Positions 6,296 to 13,782 are shown, counted from the stretch's first letter. The stretch: DNA of 16,470 nucleotides from Bacteroidales bacterium UBA3663 (GCA_002373755.1 DFJU01000019.1:1-16470); one strand, 5' to 3'. Translations and numbers: made by a program. Notes: generated by a model from the letters alone, not told the origin.

Positions 6296-7591
6296 ATGAA
6301 CCGCGAAATCCTACGCATAGCCATTCCCAGCATCGTCACCAACATCACTGTGCCGATGCTTGGCATGGTTGATTTGTCTATTGCGGGGCATATCGGTTCG
6401 GGCGACGGCAGCGCGTTGGCCATCGGTGCGATTTCTGTCGGCGGACTGATTTTCAACATGGTCTATTGGCTGTTCAACTTCCTTCGCATGGGCAGCAGCG
6501 GACTGACGGCTCAGCGTTTCGGCCGTGAGGATGGCGCAGGCGAACGGCGCGTGCTGCGCATGGCCCTGACGGTGGCTGCGGTGTGTGGTGTGGCGATTTT
6601 TGCGCTCCAACGTCCCATCGAGTGGTTTGCGCACTGGGTTGTCGCTCCGTCCGACGAGGTGTGGACGTTGGCTGTGGCCTATTTCCGTGTGCGCATCTGG
6701 GCGGCTCCGGCGGTGTTGGCCTTGTTTGCGCTGAACGGTTGGTTTGTCGGGATGCAGAATTCGCGCTATCCGATGTATATCGCCATCGGCCAGAACCTGC
6801 TGAACATTGCGGCGTCCGCTACGTTGGTTTTTGGCTTCGGATGGGGCGTGCAGGGCGTGGCTTTGGGCACGGTGATTTCGCAATATTGCGGTCTGGCCGT
6901 CGCGCTCGTCCTTGTGCGGCGCACGAAGTTGCATCAGGCCGTTGTGGCCGATGCATCGGCCGAAGAACTGAACGTGGCCGACTTCTTCCGCGTGAACCGC
7001 GACATCTTCCTGCGCATGATCTGCATCATTGCGGTGACGACGGCATTCACCAGCCTGGGTGCGCGTCAGGGCGATGTGCTGTTGGCCGTCAACACGCTGC
7101 TGATTCAGCTTTTCATCCTGTTCAGCTATTTCTGCGACGGTTTCGCGCTGGCGGGCGAGGCTCTGGTCGGCAAATACGTCGGCGCACGTAGGCATGAACC
7201 GAAGATGCGTTGCGTGCGGCATTTGTTCGCGTGGTCGGGCGGAGTGACGTTGCTTTTCACGGTCGTCTATCTGGTGGCGGGCAACGTCGTGTTGCGCATC
7301 CTCACCGACGATGCATCGGTCATCGAGGCCGCCCAGCCTTACTTGCCGTGGGTGTTGGCCGTGCCCGTATGCGGCTTTGCGGCCTTCATGTGGGACGGCA
7401 TCTACATCGGCGCCACCGCTACGCGACAGATGCTGCTGGCATTGGCCATCGCCACGTCGGCCTTTTTCGGGCTGTGGTTCTGTCCGATGCCATTGGCCGC
7501 AAATCATCATCTGTGGCTCGCGTTTGTGGCCTATCTGGCGGTGCGCAGCGGCTATCAGACGGTCGTGGCGCGTCGGGTCTTATCGGAATAA
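6296..7591 (+). CDS. MATE family efflux transporter, DinF-like
   Basis: A polytopic inner-membrane protein of 431 residues, normal for MATE antiporters, which expel drugs or metabolites in exchange for Na+ or H+. The start MNREILRIAIPSIVTNITVP is the typical first helix. The segments VPMLGMVDLSIAGHIGS and MGSSGLTAQRFGRED mark the first bundle. LILQ-like helix 7/8 residues and FSYFCDGFALAGEALVGKYVGA are characteristic of the DinF branch, followed by repeated hydrophobic segments to the end (about 12 in all, by eye). The substrate cannot be read from the sequence. The ATG at 6296 is preferred over 6227 because the promoter -7 element ends at 6266 and homology begins there. The YidE-type transporter gene follows after 24 nt, probably in the same transcript. 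Confidence 0.9.
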   Translation: MNREILRIAIPSIVTNITVPMLGMVDLSIAGHIGSGDGSALAIGAISVGGLIFNMVYWLFNFLRMGSSGLTAQRFGREDGAGERRVLRMALTVAAVCGVAIFALQRPIEWFAHWVVAPSDEVWTLAVAYFRVRIWAAPAVLALFALNGWFVGMQNSRYPMYIAIGQNLLNIAASATLVFGFGWGVQGVALGTVISQYCGLAVALVLVRRTKLHQAVVADASAEELNVADFFRVNRDIFLRMICIIAVTTAFTSLGARQGDVLLAVNTLLIQLFILFSYFCDGFALAGEALVGKYVGARRHEPKMRCVRHLFAWSGGVTLLFTVVYLVAGNVVLRILTDDASVIEAAQPYLPWVLAVPVCGFAAFMWDGIYIGATATRQMLLALAIATSAFFGLWFCPMPLAANHHLWLAFVAYLAVRSGYQTVVARRVLSE

Positions 7592-7615
7592 ACATAATTA
7601 AATGAGTTAAATAAC

Positions 7616-9292
7616 ATGTGGTTTACAAATCTTTTGTTTACGACGGGAGTGGCGCATAGTGTGCTGCTCGTTGCCGCCACCATCGCCATCGGCCTTGCAC
7701 TGAGCCGTATCAAGGTGGGCGGCATCTCGCTGGGTGTGACGTGGATTCTGTTTGTGGGCATCGTGGCCAGCCATTTCGGCTTGGTGCTCGACAACACGAC
7801 GTCGCATTTCGTCAAGGAGTTTGGCCTGATCCTCTTCATCTACAGCATTGGCTTGCAGGTCGGCCCGAGTTTCTTTTCGTCGTTCCGCACCGGCGGCGTG
7901 ACGTTGAACCTTCTGGCCACTGGACTGGTCTTTCTTGGTGCTCTGACGGCCTACATAATCCACGTAGTGACCGGCGAAGACCTCTGTGCGATGATCGGCG
8001 TGCTCTACGGAGCCGTGACCAACACGCCTGGCCTTGGTGCAGCGCAGCAGACGTTCAGCGACATGCACAACGGTGCCTCCAATTCCATCTTCGCGCAGGG
8101 CTATGCCGTAGCCTATCCGCTTGGCGTGGTCGGCATCATCCTGAGCATCGTGCTGATCCGCTATCTGTTCCGCATCAACATGGAGAAGGAGCAGGAAATC
8201 TATATGCAGAACAACCGCCGCGAGAGCGAGGAGCTGCAGGCCGTCACGCTTGAAGTGACGAACGAGGCCGTCGTCGGCAAGACTATGGACGATGTGCAGC
8301 GTCTGTCGGGCCGCAACATTGTCGCTACGCGACTTCAGCATAGCGACACCGAAGACATCGTGCTCATCAAGAGCGAGACGCGTTTCCGGAAGGGCGATAA
8401 GCTCTTCCTCGTGGCCAAGCCAGCCGATGTCGAGGCCTATACGATGATTTTTGGCCGCAAGTTGGACAAGATTGACCAGCAGGCTTGGGATCAGGACAAG
8501 CACAACGAACTTGTGTCGGAGCGCATCGTCGTGACCAACAGCAAGCTGCAGGGCAAGCGTCTGGGCGACCTCAATCTGCGTGCATCGTTCCATGTTACAA
8601 TCACGCGTGTGAAGCGTGCCGGCATCGACCTCATCGCCACTCCGTCGCTCATCCTGCAGCTTGGCGACCGCGTAGTTGTGGTTGGCGCAAAGGAGAACGT
8701 ACACCGCGTTGAAGGCTTGTTGGGCAACTCTGTACAACGACTCGACCATCCGCAGCTGTTCAGCATCTTCCTGGGCATCACGTTGGGCGTGCTGCTCGGT
8801 TCGTTGCCGATATTCTTCCCCGGAATGCCGGTTCCCGTCAAGTTAGGTTTGGCCGGCGGTCCGCTCATCGTGTCGATTCTGCTTTCGTGCTACGGCCCGA
8901 AGTTCCACATCATCACCTATACAACTGCATCGGCCAAGCTTCTGATGCGTGATATCGGCATCTCGCTCTTCATGGCGGCGGTCGGCCTTGGCGCTGGCGT
9001 CGGATTTGCCGACACGGTGATGAATGGCGGCTACTGGTGGGTGCTCTACGGCTTCATCATCACGTTCCTGCCTTGCATCATCATCGGAGTGCTGGCGCGC
9101 CTCGTCTTCAAGCGCAGTTATTTCACCATTGCGGGCATGATTAGCGGTGCGACGACCGATCCGCCGGCATTGGCCTATTCCAACAGCATCTGTGGCAACG
9201 ATCAGGCTTCTGTGGCCTATTCGACGGTTTATCCTCTCACGATGTTCCTGCGCGTCCTTGTGGCGCAAGTAATGGTGCTTATGGCACTGTAG
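7616..9292 (+). CDS. Putative transporter of the AspT/YidE family with two RCK_C (TrkA-C) domains
   Basis: An integral membrane protein of 558 residues with the standard family layout. Residues 1-185 form an N-terminal membrane half, about 205-285 and 295-375 are two TrkA-C/RCK_C cytoplasmic domains (for example TRFRKGDKLFLVAKPADVE and ILQLGDRVVVVGAKENV), and 380-558 form a C-terminal membrane half. The two membrane halves are an internal duplication: YGAVTNTPGLGAAQQ (131-145) corresponds to SGATTDPPALAYSN (510-523), and GYAVAYPLGV (162-171) to AYSTVYPLT (534-542). Characterised relatives include the aspartate:alanine exchanger AspT. The substrate of YidE-like members is generally unknown, and the RCK_C domains suggest ligand gating. 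It follows the MATE gene by 24 nt without its own recognisable promoter and ends before a strong terminator. Confidence 0.9.
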   Translation: MWFTNLLFTTGVAHSVLLVAATIAIGLALSRIKVGGISLGVTWILFVGIVASHFGLVLDNTTSHFVKEFGLILFIYSIGLQVGPSFFSSFRTGGVTLNLLATGLVFLGALTAYIIHVVTGEDLCAMIGVLYGAVTNTPGLGAAQQTFSDMHNGASNSIFAQGYAVAYPLGVVGIILSIVLIRYLFRINMEKEQEIYMQNNRRESEELQAVTLEVTNEAVVGKTMDDVQRLSGRNIVATRLQHSDTEDIVLIKSETRFRKGDKLFLVAKPADVEAYTMIFGRKLDKIDQQAWDQDKHNELVSERIVVTNSKLQGKRLGDLNLRASFHVTITRVKRAGIDLIATPSLILQLGDRVVVVGAKENVHRVEGLLGNSVQRLDHPQLFSIFLGITLGVLLGSLPIFFPGMPVPVKLGLAGGPLIVSILLSCYGPKFHIITYTTASAKLLMRDIGISLFMAAVGLGAGVGFADTVMNGGYWWVLYGFIITFLPCIIIGVLARLVFKRSYFTIAGMISGATTDPPALAYSNSICGNDQASVAYSTVYPLTMFLRVLVAQVMVLMAL

Positions 9293-9319
9293 TCCATCGT
9301 TCGGTTTCCGGTTTAATAC

Positions 9320-9357
9320 AAACTGCCCGGCTACAATCGCGTAGTCGGGCAGTTTTT
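9320..9357 (+). terminator. Rho-independent terminator after the YidE-type gene
   Basis: Arms 9320-9334 (AAACTGCCCGGCTAC) and 9341-9355 (GTAGTCGGGCAGTTT) form a 15-bp stem with one G-T and a 6-nt loop, running into TTTTT. One copy of the dispersed word YCGCGTAGY spans the loop and right arm (9337-9345). Confidence 0.92.
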
Positions 9358-9381
9358 CTGTTTGACGTCGGATGAGTACAT

Positions 9382-9414
9382 AAAAAAATCAGCGCCTTTC
9401 ACAAGGTGCTGATT
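9382..9414 (-). terminator. Terminator hairpin of the candidate sRNA
   Basis: Minus-strand arms AATCAGCACCTT (9414-9403) and AAGGCGCTGATT (9398-9387) pair over 12 positions with one A-C mismatch and loop GTGA, then a run of seven T counting the end of the stem (plus-strand A at 9382-9388). On the plus strand the hairpin pairs fully (G-U in place of A-C) but lacks a U-tract, so the minus-strand reading is preferred. Confidence 0.75.
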
Positions 9415-9503
9415 CCAACCACTAATACTACTAACTAAAACTGACGACCCTAAAAAGTCAGTGTTATATATAGAGACATTTGGGCGCAACTCTTTCGAAT
9501 TGC
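9382..9503 (-). ncRNA. Candidate small RNA, about 120 nt, unclassified
   Basis: A promoter-to-terminator unit without a convincing gene. Reading the minus strand from about 9503, the RNA would begin with stem GCAATTC, loop GAAA, stem GAGTTGC (9503-9486), a 7-bp hairpin with a GNRA tetraloop. A 6-bp hairpin follows (GTCAGT on plus 9457-9462 with ACTGAC on 9440-9445, loop 11 nt). A 3' hairpin at 9414-9387 is capped by GTGA, also GNRA, and followed by a run of seven U. The GNRA loops appear only on this strand, supporting its orientation. The only reading frame inside it is ATG plus eight codons (9479-9450), too short to assign. It does not resemble any RNA family I can name with confidence. It ends facing the terminator of the convergent YidE-type gene, so it stands alone. 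Existence is inferred from signals and not from expression. Confidence 0.6.
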
Positions 9504-9507
9504 GATG

Positions 9508-9539
9508 CAAAGATACGATAATCGTATGTGCGATGCAAA
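9508..9539 (-). promoter_or_regulatory. Promoter of the candidate sRNA with internal palindrome
   Basis: On the minus strand TTTG (9539-9536) is followed after 20 nt by TATCTTTG (9515-9508), fitting the Bacteroidota consensus. Both elements sit in copies of the same 11-mer, TTTGCATCGCA, 28 bp apart (plus-strand 9501-9511 and 9529-9539). The spacer contains the palindrome ATACGAT-A-ATCGTAT (9513-9527), positioned as an operator would be. Start of transcription is expected near 9501-9503. Confidence 0.7.
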
Positions 9540-9778
9540 ACTAAATCATCAAAATTGGTTTTTCCACCTATAGTTTCCACCTTTTTATTGATTATCTACC
9601 CACTTTTAGGGCTTTGTAATGGGTTCGTGTTTCATAAACTAAAAAATGTTTCAACCTTTTAGTTTTATTTTGTTATTCAGATTCCACCTTCCATAACATG
9701 TTGATAAGTCAAAATGCCAAGGATGGAATTGCGGTTTTTGGCCTCGATTTGCCATGAGATTTTGTGCAACATGACGTT
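9540..9778. other. AT-rich intergenic stretch without a recognisable gene
   Basis: About 240 bp between the sRNA promoter and the end of the large PspC gene. It holds three copies of TTCCACCT (9562-9569, 9575-9582, 9682-9689; the first two 13 bp apart) and a 9-bp inverted repeat AAACTAAAA / TTTTAGTTT (9636-9644, 9657-9665) around a 12-nt loop. I see no clear U-tract terminator for the PspC gene and no open frame worth calling. Confidence 0.5.
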
Positions 9779-10966
9779 TTATTCCGCGAAATCGTCGGTT
9801 TGAAGCGGTTCGCTTATCATTATTGTGTCTGCCTGGATAATTGTGTCGTTCCCGTTGACGATTTCCTTGTACCTGACTTCGCAGATTGATCCGTCAGGTC
9901 TGGTTATGTTTGAAGTGTGTGTGTAAGTATAGTTGATCCATGGGAATTTCGGAAAATTGTGCTTGATTGAAACGAAAGCCAGCAGTGCAAGGAAGCAGAC
10001 CGCGATGAGAAGCATGATCTTGACGCTTTTCTTGGACGTGTGGAACAGGATGAAGTAGAGTGCCACAAGGATGGCTACAGCCACGATTGCGACAAATATT
10101 CGCAGGTTGTGGATTACGTTCGTAAATACGCCGAAAATCGGCACATCATGCATGGTGATGCTGCTGTTGCCGAACCCTTGATTCTGAAATATTCCGAGCA
10201 TCGATGTCCAGATTGATGTGACGAAGAACATGCCACAGATGACAATGGCAGCAACCAGTGCAGTCGCGATGAAACAGCCTTTGGCGCATCCATTGGACGA
10301 ATTGGATGTCTCGGCCGATGCGGATTTTTCCTGGTCGGCCAAGACTTGTTCCTGGATGGTGTCTGGATTTACCGTTTTTCCCTTCATTCTGAGCCTGTCT
10401 TCGGCCGTTTTAGCCTCGGGAACCAATGCCCATAGCACAATGTAGATGATGAAGAACGGTGCGACGTGCAGGAATATCGACACGAAAATGAAAATAATTC
10501 GCCACGGCAACGGGTCGCTGCCTCCGAAATATTGCGTTATTCCGCTGATCACACCTCCAAGCACCTTATCCTTCGGGTCGCGGAAAAATTTTCGCGTAGT
10601 GGGCTTTGTTTGGGCCTTTTTCGCCTCTTGCGATGCTTCGTCATCGGCCGCTACGTTGTTTTTAGCGGTTCCGTCGGTCGATGCGGCATCTTCGTTGGCC
10701 GTAGAGTCGCCCATTTCCTCTGGATTGCCGATTTGTTTGAGGATGGTCTTCACGGTCATCAGGTCGATTGACTCAACGCCTTGCTCTTTCTTTTCCCAGA
10801 GCAGTTCAGCTACGCGATGTTCGATGTCGTCGGCAATCTCCTCGCCGCCCTCTTGACGGCTGAAGTACAGTTTGATGCTGTCAAGGTATTCTTCCAGCAG
10901 TTTGCAGGCATCTTCGTCGATGGTGTAGAGCGTGCCGAACAGGTTGATGTTGATTGTCTTTTTCAT
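9779..10966 (-). CDS. PspC-domain multi-pass membrane protein (395 aa), partner of PadR
   Basis: Residues 1-85 are a soluble N-terminal region (KKTININLFGTLYTIDEDAC, then IEHRVAELLWEKKEQG and TILKQIGNPEEM) found ahead of PspC in many Bacteroidota. Residues 86-123 are an acidic, alanine-rich linker. The PspC domain spans about 126-185 (RDPKDKVLGGVISGITQYFGG, then a hydrophobic hairpin to LWALVPEA). Further membrane segments lie at about 230-258, 289-308 and 315-334, and a short polar C-terminal tail contains GNDTIIQADTIMI. Function is unproven. The context suggests envelope-stress sensing or membrane homeostasis controlled by the PadR regulator encoded just upstream. Its ATG lies 1 nt after the padR stop, implying translational coupling. 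No strong terminator is evident downstream. Confidence 0.85.
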   Translation of the reverse strand: MKKTININLFGTLYTIDEDACKLLEEYLDSIKLYFSRQEGGEEIADDIEHRVAELLWEKKEQGVESIDLMTVKTILKQIGNPEEMGDSTANEDAASTDGTAKNNVAADDEASQEAKKAQTKPTTRKFFRDPKDKVLGGVISGITQYFGGSDPLPWRIIFIFVSIFLHVAPFFIIYIVLWALVPEAKTAEDRLRMKGKTVNPDTIQEQVLADQEKSASAETSNSSNGCAKGCFIATALVAAIVICGMFFVTSIWTSMLGIFQNQGFGNSSITMHDVPIFGVFTNVIHNLRIFVAIVAVAILVALYFILFHTSKKSVKIMLLIAVCFLALLAFVSIKHNFPKFPWINYTYTHTSNITRPDGSICEVRYKEIVNGNDTIIQADTIMISEPLQTDDFAE

Positions 10967-10967
10967 T

Positions 10968-11312
10968 TCAGTTTTCGTTTTGAGTGTTTGTTTTTCGCAG
11001 TATGTTCACAGTTTTGTCGAGTGCTGTCCATGCGTCGTCAAGCGCATTGAGGAACTCCTCGCCGTCGGCCGTCAGCCTGTAGTATTTGCGCGGCGGTCCA
11101 TAGCTCGATTCCTGCCATTCGTAGGCCAGCAGACCATCATTCTTCAGGCGAGTGAGCAGTGGATAGAGCGTTCCTTCGACCACAATCAGTTCTGCCTCTT
11201 CAAGCTGCCTGATTATGTCCGATGCGTAGGCCGGCGCGCGGTGCACAATCAGCAGGATGCAGTATTCCAGCATCCCTTTTCGCATTTGCGACTTTGCATT
11301 TTCGATGTTCAT
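10968..11312 (-). CDS. PadR family transcriptional regulator (114 aa)
   Basis: A small winged-helix DNA-binding protein of the short PadR type. The core reads QMRKGMLEYCILLIV (about residues 9-23), YASDIIRQLEEAELIVVEGTLYPLLTRLKNDGLLAYEW in outline (helix-turn-helix, about 29-66, with the family signature GTLYPLLTRL), and GPPRKYYRLTADGEEFL (wing and following helix, about 71-87). PadR proteins usually repress their own operon until a ligand or stress releases them. The start at 11312 gives the exact family length and lies about 25 nt downstream of a consensus promoter. The much longer upstream reading to 11654 would cross that promoter and has no family similarity. It is the first gene of a two-gene unit with the PspC protein. 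Confidence 0.92.
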   Translation of the reverse strand: MNIENAKSQMRKGMLEYCILLIVHRAPAYASDIIRQLEEAELIVVEGTLYPLLTRLKNDGLLAYEWQESSYGPPRKYYRLTADGEEFLNALDDAWTALDKTVNILRKTNTQNEN

Positions 11313-11341
11313 TGTCTCCAGTTTTTTTATGTTCGATGGCG

Positions 11342-11372
11342 CAAAGATATGTAATTTATAGTACCTTGCAAA
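11342..11372 (-). promoter_or_regulatory. Promoter of the padR-pspC operon
   Basis: On the minus strand TTTG (11372-11369) is followed after 19 nt by TATCTTTG (11349-11342), an exact fit to the Bacteroidota consensus. The leader before the ATG at 11312 would be about 24 nt. TTGCAAAA occurs twice on the plus strand here (11366-11373, 11388-11395), the first covering the -33 element. Whether this is a PadR operator is open. Confidence 0.8.
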
Positions 11373-11461
11373 ACATAGTAGCATTTTTTGCAAAATTCTG
11401 TTCATTTTTATGAATAAAGGTATCGACATCGATGAGCCATCGGACAAAATGTAAAAAGAAA

Positions 11462-11504
11462 AGCACCTTATCCGACGCAATTGTGCAGATAAGGTGCTCT
11501 TTTT
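11462..11504 (-). terminator. Bidirectional-looking terminator after dapL
   Basis: Perfect 11-bp arms AGCACCTTATC (11462-11472) and GATAAGGTGCT (11488-11498) enclose 15 nt. T-rich tracts flank both sides (plus: CTTTTTT; minus: TTTTCTTTTT). It begins 27 nt past the dapL stop on the minus strand and insulates dapL from the padR promoter. Confidence 0.88.
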
Positions 11505-11524
11505 TAATGGCATTGGCCGATGAA

Positions 11525-12748
11525 TCAAAGCTTCCAGCGTTTGATGCGCTCCATAGCCTCGCGTGTGGCCTCGTGCGTGGCGAACGCCGTCAGGCGGAAA
11601 TATCCTTGGCCCGATGGCCCGAAGCCGACGCCTGGCGTGCCCACTACGTGACATTCGTCGAGCAGTCGGTCGAAGAACTGCCAGCTGTCGAGCGGCGTCT
11701 TGATCCAGACGTAGGGGCTGTTCACGCCGCCGAATGCCGGGATGCCGATGCTTTCGAAAGTCTGCTTCATCAGCTGGGCATTCTCGCGGTAGTAGGCGAT
11801 GTTGGCCATAATCTGGGCACGGCCTTCGGGGCTATATACGGCCTCGGCTGCGCGCTGCACGATGTATGGTGTGCCGTTGAACTTGGTCGATTGGCGGCGG
11901 TTCCAGAGCCTGTTGAGCGCAACGGCTTTGCCCTCTTCGGTGTAGGCCACAAGCTCCTTAGGGACGACGGTGAAGCCGCAGCGCAGACCAGTGAATCCGG
12001 CCGTCTTGGAGAAGCTGCGGAACTCGATGGCGCATTGGCGTGCTCCATCAATCTCGTAGATGCTGTGCGGCACGTCGTCTTCGGTGATGAAGGCTTCGTA
12101 GGCCGCATCGAACAGAATGATGTTTTTTTCGCGTAGTGCATAATCGACCCACACTTTGAGCTGCGATTTGGTCAACGTGGTGCCAGTCGGATTGTTCGGG
12201 AAACAGAGGTAGATGACATCGACATGCTGCGAGGGCAAGGCTGGCACGAAGCCGTTCTCCTGCGTGCATGGCATATAGCAGATCCGGCTGTAGCGGATGC
12301 CGTCGAAGTCGCCTGCGCGGCCGCCCATCACGTTCGTATCGACATAGACGGGATAGACGGGGTCGGTGACGGCGATGACGTTCTGTTGGCCAAGGATGTC
12401 GCCGATGTTGCCGCAGTCGGACTTTGCGCCGTCGCTCACGAAGATTTCGTCGGGCTGGATGTCGATGCCGCGCTGCTTGAAGTCGTAGTTGCAGATGGCC
12501 TCGCGCAGGAAGGCGTAGCCCTGCTCCGGCCCGTAGCCACGGAAGCCGTCGGCCGTGCCCATTTCATCGACTGCCTTGTGGAGCGCCTCGATGACGGCTG
12601 GAACGATGGGGCGTGTAACGTCGCCGATGCCCATGCGGATGATTTTTGCCTCGGGGTGAGCCTCCTGATATGCCTTGATGCGGCGTGCCACCTCGACAAA
12701 GAGGTACGACTCGCTGACTTTAGTGAAATTTGTGTTTACGAATGCCAT
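11525..12748 (-). CDS. dapL: LL-diaminopimelate aminotransferase
   Basis: DapL converts tetrahydrodipicolinate and glutamate directly to LL-diaminopimelate with PLP, bypassing the acylated DapD/DapC/DapE route. It is a cytoplasmic fold-type-I aminotransferase. At 407 residues it has the family length. Visible signatures are the start [26 protein letters not shown] (about 38-47), [15 protein letters not shown] (about 64-78), [11 protein letters not shown] (about 105-115), CFPNNPTGT (182-190), and the Schiff-base lysine K248 in [14 protein letters not shown]. The ATG at 12748 begins the family-conserved N-terminus. The open frame to 12820 adds 24 unrelated residues. It is preceded by dapF on the same strand with a 137-nt gap that holds a hairpin, so it may be partly uncoupled from dapF. 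Together the two genes supply meso-DAP for peptidoglycan and lysine. Confidence 0.95.
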   Translation of the reverse strand: MAFVNTNFTKVSESYLFVEVARRIKAYQEAHPEAKIIRMGIGDVTRPIVPAVIEALHKAVDEMGTADGFRGYGPEQGYAFLREAICNYDFKQRGIDIQPDEIFVSDGAKSDCGNIGDILGQQNVIAVTDPVYPVYVDTNVMGGRAGDFDGIRYSRICYMPCTQENGFVPALPSQHVDVIYLCFPNNPTGTTLTKSQLKVWVDYALREKNIILFDAAYEAFITEDDVPHSIYEIDGARQCAIEFRSFSKTAGFTGLRCGFTVVPKELVAYTEEGKAVALNRLWNRRQSTKFNGTPYIVQRAAEAVYSPEGRAQIMANIAYYRENAQLMKQTFESIGIPAFGGVNSPYVWIKTPLDSWQFFDRLLDECHVVGTPGVGFGPSGQGYFRLTAFATHEATREAMERIKRWKL

Positions 12749-12784
12749 AATTATTTTTCTGATTTCTATTCCGGCGCAAAGGTG

Positions 12785-12829
12785 ACAAAAAATATAGAAA
12801 AGCGACATAAAACATATCACTTTTCTATA
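12785..12829 (-). terminator. AT-rich hairpin with U-tract between dapF and dapL (possible attenuator)
   Basis: On the minus strand arms TATAGAAAAG (12829-12820) and CTTTTCTATA (12802-12793) are perfectly complementary over 10 bp with a 17-nt loop, directly followed by TTTTTT. The stem is A/T-rich, so it is a weak terminator at best. Its position inside the dapF-dapL unit suggests partial termination or attenuation. I see no good TTTG-N19-TAnnTTTG promoter for dapL below it, although CACCTTTG (12784-12777) is one base off the -7 element. Confidence 0.5.
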
Positions 12830-12885
12830 ATTACGCGGATTATTTTGTCAAAAGGATGAGTTTTTGAATATTTATCTGGCAAATG

Positions 12886-13782
12886 TTAATATTCAAATGC
12901 TCCGGAGAACACTTCGGTGGCCGGCCCGGTCATGAAGACGCAGTTTGTCGCTTCGTCCCACGCGAGTTCCAGCGAACCGCCGTTCAGGTCGAGTGTGATC
13001 TGGCGGTCGGTCTTGCCGTTCAGCACGCAAGCCACCAACGTCGCGCACGAGCCGGTTCCGCATGCCCAAGTTTCGCCCGAGCCGCGTTCCCACACGCGCA
13101 TGCGCGCGTGTTTCCTATCTGCTACGTGGACAAATTCGGAGTTTACGCGCGCCGGAAAAGCCTTGAAATTTTCGTACGATGGACCGAACTTCTCAAGGTC
13201 GAGTTGTTCGATGCGTTCTGCCGTATCGACGAAATAGACCGCGTGCGGATTGCCCATCGACACCGCGGTGCACTCGGCCGAGACGCCATCCACGGCAGGC
13301 AGTCCGAGCTTTTGTCCGATGCACCGTTCCGCGTCGTCGCACACAACAGGAATGTCGGCCGGACGCAGGATGGGTTCGCCCATGTTGACCGTGACTTTTG
13401 CCACTTTGTCGGCCGATGCCGTTCCCTTGACCCCTTGCCCCAGGTCGGCGTAGGTGAAGACTTTCAGGATTTTCACTCCGGCCAATGTTTCGAGCGTAAA
13501 CTCCTTCTTGCCGGTCAGCTTGTGGTCGTAGCAGTACTTGGCCACGCAGCGCGACGCATTGCCGCACATCTGCGCCTCGCTGCCGTCGGCGTTGAACATA
13601 CGCATACGGAAATCGCACGTGGCTGATGGCATGATGAGCACGAGCCCGTCGGAGCCGATGCCGAAATGCCGGTCGCTGACGAATTGTGAGAGCTTTGCTG
13701 GGTCGGCGATGTGCTGCTTGAAACAGTTGACATAGACGTAGTCGTTGCCACATCCATGCATTTTTGTAAATTTGATGGTCAT
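12886..13782 (-). CDS. dapF: Diaminopimelate epimerase
   Basis: A PLP-independent epimerase that interconverts LL- and meso-diaminopimelate, the step after DapL. Length is 298 residues, slightly above the usual 275. Both catalytic cysteines are present: C73 in [16 protein letters not shown] and C241 in WACGTGSCA. The start [14 protein letters not shown], the loop [12 protein letters not shown] (about 39-50), [10 protein letters not shown] (176-185) and [10 protein letters not shown] (229-238) are standard. The ATG at 13782 begins directly before the conserved TIKFTKMHG. It is upstream of dapL on the same strand. Separation from secDF by a terminator means dapF needs its own promoter, but I could not find a consensus one in 13783-13966. 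Confidence 0.96.
   Translation of the reverse strand: MTIKFTKMHGCGNDYVYVNCFKQHIADPAKLSQFVSDRHFGIGSDGLVLIMPSATCDFRMRMFNADGSEAQMCGNASRCVAKYCYDHKLTGKKEFTLETLAGVKILKVFTYADLGQGVKGTASADKVAKVTVNMGEPILRPADIPVVCDDAERCIGQKLGLPAVDGVSAECTAVSMGNPHAVYFVDTAERIEQLDLEKFGPSYENFKAFPARVNSEFVHVADRKHARMRVWERGSGETWACGTGSCATLVACVLNGKTDRQITLDLNGGSLELAWDEATNCVFMTGPATEVFSGAFEY

Noticed and set aside
6311..7510. 399-codon open frame on the minus strand inside the MATE gene (and similar long antisense frames at 7607-8749, 472-1098, 1675-2268)
   Set aside because: They lie wholly antisense to well-supported genes, are rich in His/Arg/Gln/Asp without domains or hydrophobic pattern, and follow from the codon bias of the real genes.
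9540..9778. DnaA-box-like sites suggesting an origin (TTATCTACC at 9592, TTATCAACA on the minus strand at 9707-9699, several TTTCCACC)
   Set aside because: Only one is within one base of the consensus, the flanking genes converge on the region when they should diverge from it, and no dnaA or typical origin neighbour is present.
11342..11376. Canonical PadR operator ATGT-N8-ACAT upstream of padR
   Set aside because: ATGT and ACAT are present but 20 nt apart, so the site does not fit.
4689..13321. Repeated word TGTCCGATG (six copies) as a dispersed element
   Set aside because: Three of the copies encode the same peptide IGQK with the same codons, so coincidence of protein sequence explains much of the excess.
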